From assembly GCA_900546675.1 (NCBI GenBank), contig URDQ01000026.1:1-22065 (forward strand): DNA of 22,065 nucleotides. Reading direction: 5' to 3'. Of the stretch, positions 14,255-22,065 are shown piece after piece. Positions within the stretch are counted from its first letter, which is position 1. Every line of letters starts with the position of its first letter. The position numbers and the translations under genes were made by a program. The notes under the pieces are model-generated. The model made no database searches. It saw nothing but the letters and a program-made list of their open reading frames with translations, and was not told the DNA's origin. The DNA comes from an uncultured Porphyromonas sp. (lineage in GTDB: Bacteria; Bacteroidota; Bacteroidia; Bacteroidales; Porphyromonadaceae).

Positions 14255-17200
14255 ATGAAGCGACTACTACCTCTTCTCTTCCTCTACCTCCTAGCCACCC
14301 TCGGGGTGACGGCTCAGGAGCAGCAAGGGGGACAAATCTTCCACACTGGCAGTGAGGGTCCAGTCTTTGACTACACCGTCGAGGCTGGTCTACCGCGCCC
14401 CTACTACGACGACGGAGGACCCAGCAAAGGCATGAGGGGCAACTACTCCATGACTATCGTACAGTTCAAGCCACTCAACTCTAACTCTCACATCACCATC
14501 GTCTTTGAGGAGATGGAGATAGGAGAGTTTGACCAATTGCGCTTCTACAATGGTGCTATCACCCTATGGAATGGTCCCGACGAAGATGGCGAGTATTACT
14601 ACGACTGGCCCAAGGGTGTAGACCCGATCAAGACTGTCAAGGGTACGCCAGCCAATCCCCGCTTTACTGTCACCTCCACCGCTGCGGACGGCTGCCTATC
14701 GGTAGCTCTCTTCAACGGATCCAACTCTCCAGGCTGGAAGGCGATGGTCTACTGCGTCAGAAATGGTGATCCCGAGCCTGGCACGGCGCCCCAGCAAGCG
14801 ACCATTCGCTACGTCTCTACGACTGGTAGCGGTGATGGTAGCTCTTGGAGCAATGCTTCGAGCGATCTGCAAGCTATGATCGATGCTTCTTCCGCTGGTG
14901 ACGAGATATGGGTTGCTAAGGGGACTTATCATCCGACCAAGCTCATCAAGACCTCTAAGAAGCGCTCTTACGCCTTTATGCTCAAGGAGGGAGTATCTCT
15001 CTACGGAGGCTTTGCGGGCGATGAAACTAGTCGTGACGACCGCACTGCTACTGAGATGATCGGTAACTGCTATAGCACCAATGAGACAATCCTCTCTGCC
15101 GATGATGATGTCCCTGACGTCTGGACACGTGTCGAGGGCGCTGGCTCTATGGTTCGCGAAGAGTGGGAGATCACTGGCAATGAGGGTAACTACAACCACA
15201 TCCTTTACAGTACTACGCCTTTTGCCGAGCGTACCACCATCGATGGCTTTACCCTCAAGGGTGCCAATGCTGACATCTGGAACGTCAAGGCTTGTGGCGG
15301 AGCTCTCTACGCCTCGGGCAATGTAGCTCTACTCAACTGCGACATCACCGAGCATTACGCTTACACCAAGGTAGAGCCTTCAGGGACCACATGGCCTTAT
15401 CTAGGCGGTGCCGTTGCGATACTAAAGGGAGATGGTAAGGCGCTGGTCAAGAATTGCGCTTTCTCCAAGAATATGATCTCTATGCCAAACGGAGTAGCCT
15501 CTGGTGCGGGACTCTATATCGAGCAGGGTACGGTAGAGCACTCCACCTTCGATGGTTGTATCGCACTCGATCAGGGCGGAGCCATCAGAGCTATAGGCTC
15601 TACGGTCAAGGCGTGCGAGATCACCAATAGCTATGCAGCTTCGGGTGGCGCTATCTACGCTGAGGACGCGACGCTACAGTCTAATAAGGTATATGACTGT
15701 ACGTCTATACGTGGCGGTGCTATCTTTGCCAGCGCATCTACGATCGAAAACAATATCCTATACAATTGCTTTGCCGACGATCCCATCTACGAAGATCCTA
15801 CTCTAGCAAATCGTGGAGGTGGTGCCGTATGGACGCTCGGCACGAGCAAGCTCGTAGGCAACCTGATCTACAACTGTACAGGCTTCAAGGGTGGCGGTGT
15901 CGTGATGACGGCCGATGGCATCTTTGCCCACAACACGATAGCTCAGTGCGTTGCCAATAACGCTACTGAGACTACTCCCGACCTACTCCTACCTGCTGGT
16001 ACTAAGGCGCTCAACTCTATCTCTGGAGTAGAGGCTCCTAGCAAGCACTTTGTCAAGCCGACAACCTTTGCGGGTTATACGAAGGATACGGCGAAGGCTG
16101 AGGAGCTAGCCACTAGTGACTGGCACCTGCTGACCACTTCGTCTCTCATCGGTACAGGTACCTCCTCTGAGTACAATAACACGATCGACATCTATGAAGA
16201 CACCCGCATACAGGAGCTCACTGTCAATCCAGGGGCTATTGCTAAGGCTGTGGCTCCTGTCGAGGAGACAGCTACGATCGTTATGACCGTGGAGAGTACG
16301 GAGCAGGAGATCAAGATCGGCACGGGGGGCCCTAAGGGGACGACCTTCTCCATTGACTGGGGCGATGGCAACAAGGTTGAGTACGAGGGCGCTAAGAACG
16401 TCACCAACAAGCCTCTTGACAACACGATCAAGATCTACGGTGACAAGATCCTCATCCTCCTAGCGGACAATATCGGCCTCACGGCTCTTGATGTGACCAA
16501 TGCGCCTAAGCTCTCTAAGCTCTCTTGTAGCAACAACAAGCTCTCTGAGCTAGACCTCTCGCACAATGAGTCTCTCACAGGTGTCTACTGCTCGGAGAAC
16601 CTCATCTCCAAGCCGCTCAACATCTCGCAGTGTACCAATATGCGTGCCTTCGACATCAGTCGCAACGCTATCCCTGGTCAGCTCGACCTCTCACAGATGA
16701 GCAGTCTCTCGAGCTTCAAGTGCTTTAACAATGCGATCACGGAAATACTACTACCTAAGACAGCTCCGCTCAACACGATCGACTGCGACAGCAACCGCAT
16801 CGCGACACTAGACCTGACGGGGATCAACGACCTTGCTGAGCTAAACTGTGGCTTCAATGAGCTAACAGAGCTAACGCTCACTGGACTACCTAACCTCTCT
16901 AAGGTCTACGCTCCAGGCAATAAGCTCTCTAAGATTACCTTCGACGAGCAGATGATCATCACGGATCTGACGCTCTTTAGCAATAAGTTTGCTACGATAG
17001 ATCTCGCAGCGCTACCTCAGCTTACGAGCCTATACCTACAGGACAATGAGCTGACAGCTATCGACCTGACAGTGACGCCACTCATCAAGTGGCTCAACCT
17101 AGGCAACAATAAGCTCTCTAGCCTCAATGTCACACCGCTCACAGGCCTTATGAACCTGCGCTGTGCGGGCAATCAGATCCCCTCGATCGACCTCTCACAG

Positions 17201-17914
17201 TCGCCTCTGCTGAACACCCTATGGATTGACGACAACAAGCTCACAGAGCTAGATGTACAGCATCAGAAGAACCTCTTCTGGCTCACCTGCTCGGGCAATG
17301 AGCTGACCAAGCTAGACCTCTCGCACAATCCGTCGGTCGTCTGGCTCAAGTGTAGCCGCAACAAGCTCACGCAGCTTGACCTCTCGGCTCAGAAGGCGGT
17401 GCAGATGCTTTACTGCGATCACAACCAGATCAGCGAGCTTAAGATCTCCAACTACGATGGGCTACAGGGACTATTCTTGCAAAACAACATGCTACCTGCC
17501 ACAGCACTCAATAGTTTGATCAAGGCACTCCCCAACGTCTCTGAGGTGGAGGTACATGACAACAATCGCGAGTGGGCTAAGCAGCTCAACATCAGCGAGA
17601 ACCCAGGTACTGCCGAGGCTGACATCACACCTGCACAGAGCAACGGCTGGATCGTCACGAACGAGACCGCTATCCTTGTTCCTGCGACTGCAGAGGCTGC
17701 TAGCATCTACTACGACGCTGACCAGAGAGCGATCGTCTCAGAGACTCCTCTGGCTCAGATCACACTCTACAGCCTACAGGGTGAGATGATCCTGCATGCT
17801 ACCAATGGTGGCACGCACTACGCGCTACCTGAGCTACCAGTGGGTAGTTACCTCGTACATGCCGAGAGCGCAGACGGAGCCTTCCTCACGCTCAAGGTGG
17901 TAGTCTCCAAGTAA
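14255..17914 (+). CDS. Secreted mosaic protein: CUB-like, beta-helix, PKD-like, LRR, T9SS-type C-terminus
   Basis: A 1219-residue surface or secreted protein. A signal peptide (1-20, ending VTAQ) is followed by a CUB-like beta domain (about 25-170). A pectate-lyase-like right-handed beta-helix region then begins with RYVSTTGSGDGSSW (about 183-660; repeated GGA(I/V) turns such as GGAIRA, GGAIYA and GGAIFA). A PKD-like module containing FSIDWGDGNKVEY lies at about 672-735. Leucine-rich repeats of about 21 residues follow (740-1100), with the pattern LxxLxCxxNxLxxLDLS, which is internalin/InlJ-like. The last 75-80 residues (ITLYSLQGEMI, then LPVGSYLVH, ending LKVVVSK) match the shape of a type IX secretion C-terminal sorting domain. 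A role in adhesion or host binding is inferred from this class of architecture. Its final codons are duplicated at 18698-18725. Confidence 0.9.
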   Translation: MKRLLPLLFLYLLATLGVTAQEQQGGQIFHTGSEGPVFDYTVEAGLPRPYYDDGGPSKGMRGNYSMTIVQFKPLNSNSHITIVFEEMEIGEFDQLRFYNGAITLWNGPDEDGEYYYDWPKGVDPIKTVKGTPANPRFTVTSTAADGCLSVALFNGSNSPGWKAMVYCVRNGDPEPGTAPQQATIRYVSTTGSGDGSSWSNASSDLQAMIDASSAGDEIWVAKGTYHPTKLIKTSKKRSYAFMLKEGVSLYGGFAGDETSRDDRTATEMIGNCYSTNETILSADDDVPDVWTRVEGAGSMVREEWEITGNEGNYNHILYSTTPFAERTTIDGFTLKGANADIWNVKACGGALYASGNVALLNCDITEHYAYTKVEPSGTTWPYLGGAVAILKGDGKALVKNCAFSKNMISMPNGVASGAGLYIEQGTVEHSTFDGCIALDQGGAIRAIGSTVKACEITNSYAASGGAIYAEDATLQSNKVYDCTSIRGGAIFASASTIENNILYNCFADDPIYEDPTLANRGGGAVWTLGTSKLVGNLIYNCTGFKGGGVVMTADGIFAHNTIAQCVANNATETTPDLLLPAGTKALNSISGVEAPSKHFVKPTTFAGYTKDTAKAEELATSDWHLLTTSSLIGTGTSSEYNNTIDIYEDTRIQELTVNPGAIAKAVAPVEETATIVMTVESTEQEIKIGTGGPKGTTFSIDWGDGNKVEYEGAKNVTNKPLDNTIKIYGDKILILLADNIGLTALDVTNAPKLSKLSCSNNKLSELDLSHNESLTGVYCSENLISKPLNISQCTNMRAFDISRNAIPGQLDLSQMSSLSSFKCFNNAITEILLPKTAPLNTIDCDSNRIATLDLTGINDLAELNCGFNELTELTLTGLPNLSKVYAPGNKLSKITFDEQMIITDLTLFSNKFATIDLAALPQLTSLYLQDNELTAIDLTVTPLIKWLNLGNNKLSSLNVTPLTGLMNLRCAGNQIPSIDLSQSPLLNTLWIDDNKLTELDVQHQKNLFWLTCSGNELTKLDLSHNPSVVWLKCSRNKLTQLDLSAQKAVQMLYCDHNQISELKISNYDGLQGLFLQNNMLPATALNSLIKALPNVSEVEVHDNNREWAKQLNISENPGTAEADITPAQSNGWIVTNETAILVPATAEAASIYYDADQRAIVSETPLAQITLYSLQGEMILHATNGGTHYALPELPVGSYLVHAESADGAFLTLKVVVSK

Positions 17915-17916
17915 GA
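17889..17916 (+). repeat. 28-bp direct repeat, copy 1 (end of the LRR gene)
   Basis: This segment holds the last codons of the LRR gene (encoding LKVVVSK), its stop codon and two following bases. It is identical over 28 bp to 18698-18725. The two copies are offset by 809 bp and bracket the lipoprotein gene. Confidence 0.9.
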
Positions 17917-17931
17917 AATAACTCTCAATAT

Positions 17932-18651
17932 ATGGCTATGACTAAAATACATTCTATCCTACTTGCTTTTGTTGTATTGTTGCTCTCCTCATCTTGTGCA
18001 ACGACCTACTATCAAGTAGCATCAGTAAAGTCGACATCTCCCATGAGACAGACGGCTGATAAGCTTGTCTATGAGGATGCGAATTGCTTTATAGAGTACG
18101 ACTTTTGGGCTCAAGGAGGAAATGCCACCTTCACGGTAACGAATAAAACGGATAAAGACCTCTTCGTGCACAAGAATCGTTGCTTTCTTGTGGTCAATGG
18201 GCATGCTAAAGATTGCGATAAGACAAGCGAATATGTTCTTTCCAATGGAACAGCACTCACAGAGCAATTAGTCGTTATCCCTCCAGGCTCTTACAAGCTC
18301 TTCGGAGAGTATAGCATCCTAGATCAGGTGTTTACGTCCTGTGATTTGAGTGATAAGCCGACTAAACGTAGCCCCGCAAAGATTGCGTTTACTGAAGAAA
18401 CGAGTCCTATACACTTTACTAACGTCATCACCTACTCTCTAAATGAGGACGAAGGTGCTGAGACGAGAGTTTATAATGACTTTTACGTTTCGGACTTCTC
18501 CAATTATCCAGAGTCTCAGTTTATTTCTACGAGAAGTGAAACGACCGATTGTACTGGGGCTACTAAGATCGTATATCAACCCTACTACCCTCTTAGGGCT
18601 GTGAATAAATTCTGGAATATTTATGTTCCAAAGGAGGGGTACTTCTATTAA
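17932..18651 (+). CDS. Unrecognised lipoprotein in a repeat-bounded cassette
   Basis: I do not recognise this 239-residue protein. It has a lipoprotein signal (hydrophobic core about 8-18, then LSSSC with Cys22), so it should sit in the envelope. The mature part has alternating hydrophobic strands, for example NATFTVTNKTDKDLFVHKNRCFLVVNG, that suggest a beta-sandwich fold; this is inference. The start could also be the ATG at 17938. The gene is visibly more A+T-rich than its neighbours, begins 17 bp after the LRR gene stop and is bracketed by identical 28-bp repeats, all of which suggest insertion. It ends 13 bp before a hairpin at 18665-18698. Confidence 0.82.
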   Translation: MAMTKIHSILLAFVVLLLSSSCATTYYQVASVKSTSPMRQTADKLVYEDANCFIEYDFWAQGGNATFTVTNKTDKDLFVHKNRCFLVVNGHAKDCDKTSEYVLSNGTALTEQLVVIPPGSYKLFGEYSILDQVFTSCDLSDKPTKRSPAKIAFTEETSPIHFTNVITYSLNEDEGAETRVYNDFYVSDFSNYPESQFISTRSETTDCTGATKIVYQPYYPLRAVNKFWNIYVPKEGYFY

Positions 18652-18664
18652 CCAGCCTACGAAT

Positions 18665-18698
18665 GAGCTTCACCTCTACTACCAATGGGGTGAAGCTC
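18665..18698. terminator. Hairpin after the lipoprotein gene
   Basis: GAGCTTCACC (18665-18674) and GGTGAAGCTC (18689-18698) form a perfect 10-bp stem with a 14-base loop. No T-tract follows, so termination is uncertain. The right edge of the stem touches the second 28-bp repeat. Confidence 0.5.
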
Positions 18699-18725
18699 GC
18701 TCAAGGTGGTAGTCTCCAAGTAAGA
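18698..18725 (+). repeat. 28-bp direct repeat, copy 2
   Basis: Identical to 17889-17916, that is, the last codons and stop of the LRR gene, but located here in non-coding DNA. It is followed 20 bp later by a strong terminator hairpin. This would be the natural 3' end of the LRR transcript if the intervening 809 bp were absent. Confidence 0.9.
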
Positions 18726-18745
18726 CTGCTAACGCTATAAATGCG

Positions 18746-18776
18746 ACAAGCCCCCAGCTCTGTCTGGGGGGCTTGT
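18746..18776 (+). terminator. Strong G+C-rich terminator hairpin
   Basis: ACAAGCCCCCAG (18746-18757) pairs with CTGGGGGGCTTGT (18764-18776) with a single extra G, around the loop CTCTGT. Only a short T run follows. It probably ends the LRR/lipoprotein transcript before the serpin gene. Confidence 0.75.
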
Positions 18777-18809
18777 TCGCAACAACTAATAAATAAACTA
18801 GTATAACCT

Positions 18810-20207
18810 ATGAAGTATCATTCGACTTTTGGCTTAGTCCTAACGCTTGCGGTGGCACTTGTCACACTGAGCGCTTGCGACGAGGAGCTGCGAGACCCCA
18901 AGGAGGGTCCTATCACTTTCTTAGTTGGTGGCGAGGCACCGGTAGCTGGCACCTCTATGCCTAAGATTGCCAACGAGTCTCACATCTCCCTGCCCGCAGA
19001 GAGTATGCCACTGGTAGAGGCTGGCAACGCCTTTAGCCTTAAGCTCTTTGGGGCTCTTCTGGAGAATCGGGCTTCCAGTGCTAACCTTGTGCTCTCTCCG
19101 ATCTCTATCGAGACGGCCCTTGGGATGAATGCGGTGGGTCTGTCGGACGAAGCTTTCGATGAGTACAGATCGGCACTGGAGCTACCCGCGACACAGAGCA
19201 TTGCCTCTGTAGCAAGATACTATCAGCAGCTCAACGCGGTGATGTGTAGTGCGGGTGAATACGCCTGCTACTTCCCGTCCAATAGCTTTTGGGTCTCCTC
19301 AAAGTATCAAAGTCACTTGATCGAGTCCTACCCACGGCAACTCTATGACTTCTTTGGAGCTCCGACAGCGACGCTCGACCTCAGCGATCCAGCCTCATAC
19401 GAGGCGGTCAATGCTTGGATCAGCCGCAAGACCTACGGCAAGATACCGCACATGCTAGACCCTAGTCGTGCTGGGGGGCAAGACCCGCTTGCCTTCCTAG
19501 TTAATACCGCCTTCTTTGCAGCTGCTTGGCAATGGGATACGAGCGAAGAGCAGACCCAAGCGGGCAAGTTCACCAATGCCACTGGCAAGGAGGAGCCGGC
19601 TATGATGATGTCTATCTACAATGACAGCTCCATAGACTACTTTGCAGATGATCGCTTTGAGGCGCTTTCCGTTGGTCTACTAGCCAGTGAGGAGATGCGA
19701 AAGTATGGTGAGACACCATTTCGTATGCTGCTCATCTTACCAAAAGATCGTACGCTACCGCTCTCCCAGAGCCTACCGACACCCGAAGAGCTACGCAGAT
19801 TCGCCACCGCTGGCAAGCGCTACGCACTAGATATACGACTGCCCCGCCTGAACGCTGGGATCCCCACGCTAGACCTGACACCTGAGCTGATGGGGCTAGG
19901 ACTATGCAAGACGCTGGGAGTACCTCTCACGGAGCTCAGCCGTATGTTTGACCCTAAGTTTCTAGCGCAGCAGATGAGCAAGCAGTCGGGTCGACAAAAC
20001 CGTCTATACCACCAAGCGACACTCCAGTGGGATGAGAAAGGCGTCGAGGGAGCTGCTGCAACGGTTATAGGAACCGTGGAGCCTGGTGTAGGTGACCCGC
20101 TTGAGACTCGTAGCATCGCCTTCGACAGACCATTCTTTGCCTCTATCGTACACCCCGAGACAGGCAAGATACTCTTCATCGCTGCCATCAACACACTACG
20201 CAGATGA
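18810..20207 (+). CDS. Serpin-family protease inhibitor, lipoprotein form
   Basis: A 465-residue serpin. A lipoprotein signal ends in LSAC (Cys23), followed by a linker of about 50 residues and a full serpin core: FSLKLFGALL (75-84), NLVLSPISIETALGMNAVG (92-110), LVNTAFFAAAWQW, FRMLLILPKD and the C-terminal FDRPFFASI (438-446). The reactive-loop hinge is DEKGVEGAAATVIG (408-421), with small residues as needed for loop insertion, so it should be inhibitory. By my count the segment between hinge and FDRPFF is five residues longer than in alpha-1-antitrypsin, so the P1 residue cannot be assigned. Surface serpins of oral Bacteroidota relatives (for example Tannerella miropin) block host or self proteases. 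The next gene follows 44 bp later. Confidence 0.93.
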   Translation: MKYHSTFGLVLTLAVALVTLSACDEELRDPKEGPITFLVGGEAPVAGTSMPKIANESHISLPAESMPLVEAGNAFSLKLFGALLENRASSANLVLSPISIETALGMNAVGLSDEAFDEYRSALELPATQSIASVARYYQQLNAVMCSAGEYACYFPSNSFWVSSKYQSHLIESYPRQLYDFFGAPTATLDLSDPASYEAVNAWISRKTYGKIPHMLDPSRAGGQDPLAFLVNTAFFAAAWQWDTSEEQTQAGKFTNATGKEEPAMMMSIYNDSSIDYFADDRFEALSVGLLASEEMRKYGETPFRMLLILPKDRTLPLSQSLPTPEELRRFATAGKRYALDIRLPRLNAGIPTLDLTPELMGLGLCKTLGVPLTELSRMFDPKFLAQQMSKQSGRQNRLYHQATLQWDEKGVEGAAATVIGTVEPGVGDPLETRSIAFDRPFFASIVHPETGKILFIAAINTLRR

Positions 20208-20251
20208 TGCGACCAATACACTAAACAGTTTAACTATAAAACGTTTTCCCT

Positions 20252-21706
20252 ATGAAAAGAATCACATCAATCCTCTTACTCCTCATAGCAGGAGCACTCA
20301 CGCTCACTAGCTGTGACTGGGACAACCCGATCACGGGTGGCGACGGACCGCAAGAGCCCGAACGAATCTCGCAGTGGCTACTCCCCATCGAGCGTTACGG
20401 TATCTCTATCGACGAGGTGACCCAGATCGAAGAGGGGCGTGGCAACAAGGTCGACCGCTCAGACGAGCTGATGACCCTCACCGCTACACCACAAGAGAGC
20501 AAGATAGTACGAGAGATCGTCTACTACTTTGACAGAGCTGGTCACTATCAGGTGGCACGCGTGCAGTTTGCTTCGCAAGAGACCGCCCAGCAGTTCATCG
20601 ATCAGTATCTGCTCAACAACGGCTTTGTCAAGAGCGACCTTCGTACCGCCAAAGCTTCGGAAGAGATCTACATCAGCGCACCGCGCGGTAGTCGTGTCTC
20701 CTCAGTCGTCCTCGTGGATGGTGAGCAGACCGAGCCAATCTTCTGGTGGAGTAACAACGACAACAAGAAGACCAACTGGCTACGTGTCGATCCTCTTCAG
20801 GATCAGACTACTGGCATCTGGATGCCTCTTCTACCTTACGGAGCTACGCTAGAGATGATACAGCTCTTTGAGGCTCGTATGGGACACACTTACAATGCTG
20901 AGGCGAGCAAGCCCGACAAGGGCGTCTACAAGTTCCAGACGGGTCACGAAGTTTATACCGAAGTGACCTATTGGCTAGACCTCAAGACGAACCACTTCCT
21001 CGAGGAGTGCAAGGTCTCTTGTGACACGCTCCATCGCCCCACGCCTGAGCAGGTCGATGCTTACCTCAAGGCTCAGGGCTTTAGCGCTTCAGGGCTCAAA
21101 GACGGAGAGGGCAACCCAATCTACTATGACAAGGAGATCAAGCTCATTGCCAATGTAGATATGAATATTCCTAAGGACGAGGCTGCTAAGGCGACTTTCC
21201 GCCCTGGTATCCAGTACTACTACAATAGTGACATAGAGCAGCTACTTCCTTACGAAGAGGTAGACTTCCCGATGCCACTCTTTGGCTTTGAAAAGGAGAA
21301 GCTAGAGGACGTTATGAAGAAGTATGCCGATCAAGACTACACGGCTGCGGTACTCGATATGCTCTCGATGGATCTACCCTTCCCAGGCGTTCAGACACGC
21401 TACAAGTACTTCCCCTCCATCATCTTGCTGCCATCAGACAATGACGAGTCACTCTATGGCTCTGCACTGGTCCTCTGCTCTGATATGAAGGCTCTTCGCT
21501 CACCCGCTCTGATAGCTAGCTTGGAGCGTAGTGGCTTCGTCTTTGACAAGAAGAGAACGATCGCCCTGCCTACCTACGTCAACGAGGCACAGGGTGTAAT
21601 GGCACAGATAGATGACGGTAGCATCTTTATTCCTAGTGTCAGCTTCAGTCCTATTGAGGACTTTAACAGCACATCGGCTCCATTGGCACGACGCCTGAAG
21701 CGATAG
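20252..21706 (+). CDS. Unrecognised lipoprotein with a probable threefold internal repeat
   Basis: A 484-residue lipoprotein (signal 1-20, lipobox LTSC, Cys21). I do not recognise the family. Three segments seem to share one plan: an opening like LLPIERYGISIDEV (43-56), MPLLPYGATLEMIQ (191-204) or MPLFGFEKEKLEDV (341-354), then strands, a helix ending in an LxxxGF motif (FIDQYLLNNGFV, VDAYLKAQGFSA, LIASLERSGFVF), and a tail with paired strands. This suggests three repeats of about 140 residues. It follows the serpin gene by 44 bp without an intervening terminator, so the two genes are probably co-transcribed and may act together at the cell surface. Confidence 0.85.
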   Translation: MKRITSILLLLIAGALTLTSCDWDNPITGGDGPQEPERISQWLLPIERYGISIDEVTQIEEGRGNKVDRSDELMTLTATPQESKIVREIVYYFDRAGHYQVARVQFASQETAQQFIDQYLLNNGFVKSDLRTAKASEEIYISAPRGSRVSSVVLVDGEQTEPIFWWSNNDNKKTNWLRVDPLQDQTTGIWMPLLPYGATLEMIQLFEARMGHTYNAEASKPDKGVYKFQTGHEVYTEVTYWLDLKTNHFLEECKVSCDTLHRPTPEQVDAYLKAQGFSASGLKDGEGNPIYYDKEIKLIANVDMNIPKDEAAKATFRPGIQYYYNSDIEQLLPYEEVDFPMPLFGFEKEKLEDVMKKYADQDYTAAVLDMLSMDLPFPGVQTRYKYFPSIILLPSDNDESLYGSALVLCSDMKALRSPALIASLERSGFVFDKKRTIALPTYVNEAQGVMAQIDDGSIFIPSVSFSPIEDFNSTSAPLARRLKR

Positions 21707-21743
21707 TGCCAGACTGAGCGATACTACATCGACAAGAATAATG

Positions 21744-21773
21744 CGGGCGGGCTCACCGAGATGAGTCCGCCCG
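21744..21773 (+). terminator. Terminator hairpin after the last gene
   Basis: CGGGCGGGCTCA (21744-21755) pairs with TGAGTCCGCCCG (21762-21773), 12 pairs including one G-T, around a six-base loop. It lies 38 bp after the stop of the last lipoprotein gene. The T-tract is weak. Confidence 0.7.
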
Positions 21774-21882
21774 TTGTCGTCTCGAGAGGCTGGGACAATG
21801 GTTGAGTAGGAGTCGCTCTCCTCATCGATCGTATCGGGCTTTCTTTCTTACACATACGAGATCCAAAAACAGCTCCTCTCTT

Positions 21883-21968
21883 GGAACTTTTCGTTTCCTC
21901 CGTAGGAAAATAAAATTTCCAAGGGAGGAAATTTATTTTTCCAACGCTGGAAACTTTTTGGAAAGTTC
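21883..21968. repeat. Palindrome array C: TTTCC/GGAAA arms alternating every 11 bp
   Basis: TTTCC starts at 21894, 21916 and 21938 and GGAAA at 21905, 21927 and 21949, so inverted 5-bp arms alternate at exactly 11 bp and repeat at 22 bp. A degenerate GGAAC at 21883 keeps the phase on the left. A GGAAA at 21960 sits on the same 11-bp grid, at a slot where TTTCC would be expected. Outer arms GAACTTTTC (21884-21892) and GGAAAGTTC (21960-21968) match at 8 of 9 positions and close the array. The rest of the 359-bp tail after the last gene holds only the terminator and a 9-bp repeat. Confidence 0.85.
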
Positions 21969-21981
21969 TAGGCGCAGAGTG

Positions 21982-22005
21982 ATCGGAGCAATCGGAACTA
22001 TCGGA
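21982..22005. repeat. Short 9-bp tandem repeat (ATCGGANNN)
   Basis: ATCGGA occurs at 21982, 21991 and 22000 at an exact 9-bp step. AATCGGAACT within it also occurs near position 59-68 at the other end of the window. No function is evident. Confidence 0.5.
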
Positions 22006-22065
22006 ATGAATGTCCTCTTCCTGAAAAAAGTACACAGTTGGGAAGGTGTTACTGAGATGGTACTC

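Noticed and set aside
21724..22035. Minus-strand frame of 103 codons at the window end
   Set aside because: It runs through the terminator hairpin and array C and has low-complexity composition; it is unlikely to be a gene.

Overview
The window looks like chromosomal DNA of a Porphyromonas-type Bacteroidota. The evidence is fourfold: TAnnTTTG-type -7 promoter boxes (115-130, 8555-8570), start codons without clear Shine-Dalgarno sequences, a large secreted protein with a C-terminal domain resembling type IX secretion cargo signals, and several short-lipobox lipoproteins. The genus is an inference from gene content and style, and no species is claimed. All genes that I accept lie on the + strand.

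Region 1 (150-8009) is a housekeeping and transport run: an S41 C-terminal processing peptidase (own promoter), then a tightly packed probable operon. It holds an AspT/YidE-family transporter, a small helical conserved protein, a PlsC-like acyltransferase, a nitrilase-family omega-amidase, and a complete BtuF-BtuC-BtuD-type ABC importer whose permease and ATPase genes overlap by 4 bp.

Region 2 (8010-8663) has no gene but is dense in structure. It holds two arrays of short palindromes repeated at 22-bp steps (array A 8050-8208, array B 8409-8516), a bulged inverted repeat, and the folD promoter. Region 3 (8664-13366) carries folD, mfd and a 146-residue HUH/Y1 transposase of the IS200/REP-associated (RAYT) kind. 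The transposase starts 11 bp after mfd and is followed by a 569-bp nested inverted element (13371-13939) with hairpin-bearing 100-bp arms, a terminator hairpin and three 68-bp tandem repeats.

Region 4 (14255-21706) is a cell-surface and secretion island: a 1219-residue mosaic LRR / beta-helix protein, an A+T-richer lipoprotein gene, a lipoprotein serpin, and a lipoprotein that seems to be built from three copies of one domain. The A+T-rich lipoprotein gene sits between two identical 28-bp direct repeats. The first copy is the last codons and stop of the LRR gene, which suggests that this gene is an inserted cassette. Downstream of the last gene come a terminator hairpin and a third 22-bp palindrome array (array C, 21883-21968).

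The strongest unexplained signals are the three arrays, which differ in sequence but share a 22-bp period with dyads about 11 bp apart; the 28-bp repeat-bounded lipoprotein cassette; and the RAYT-associated inverted element. No similarity search was run, so all family names come from motifs read in the translations.
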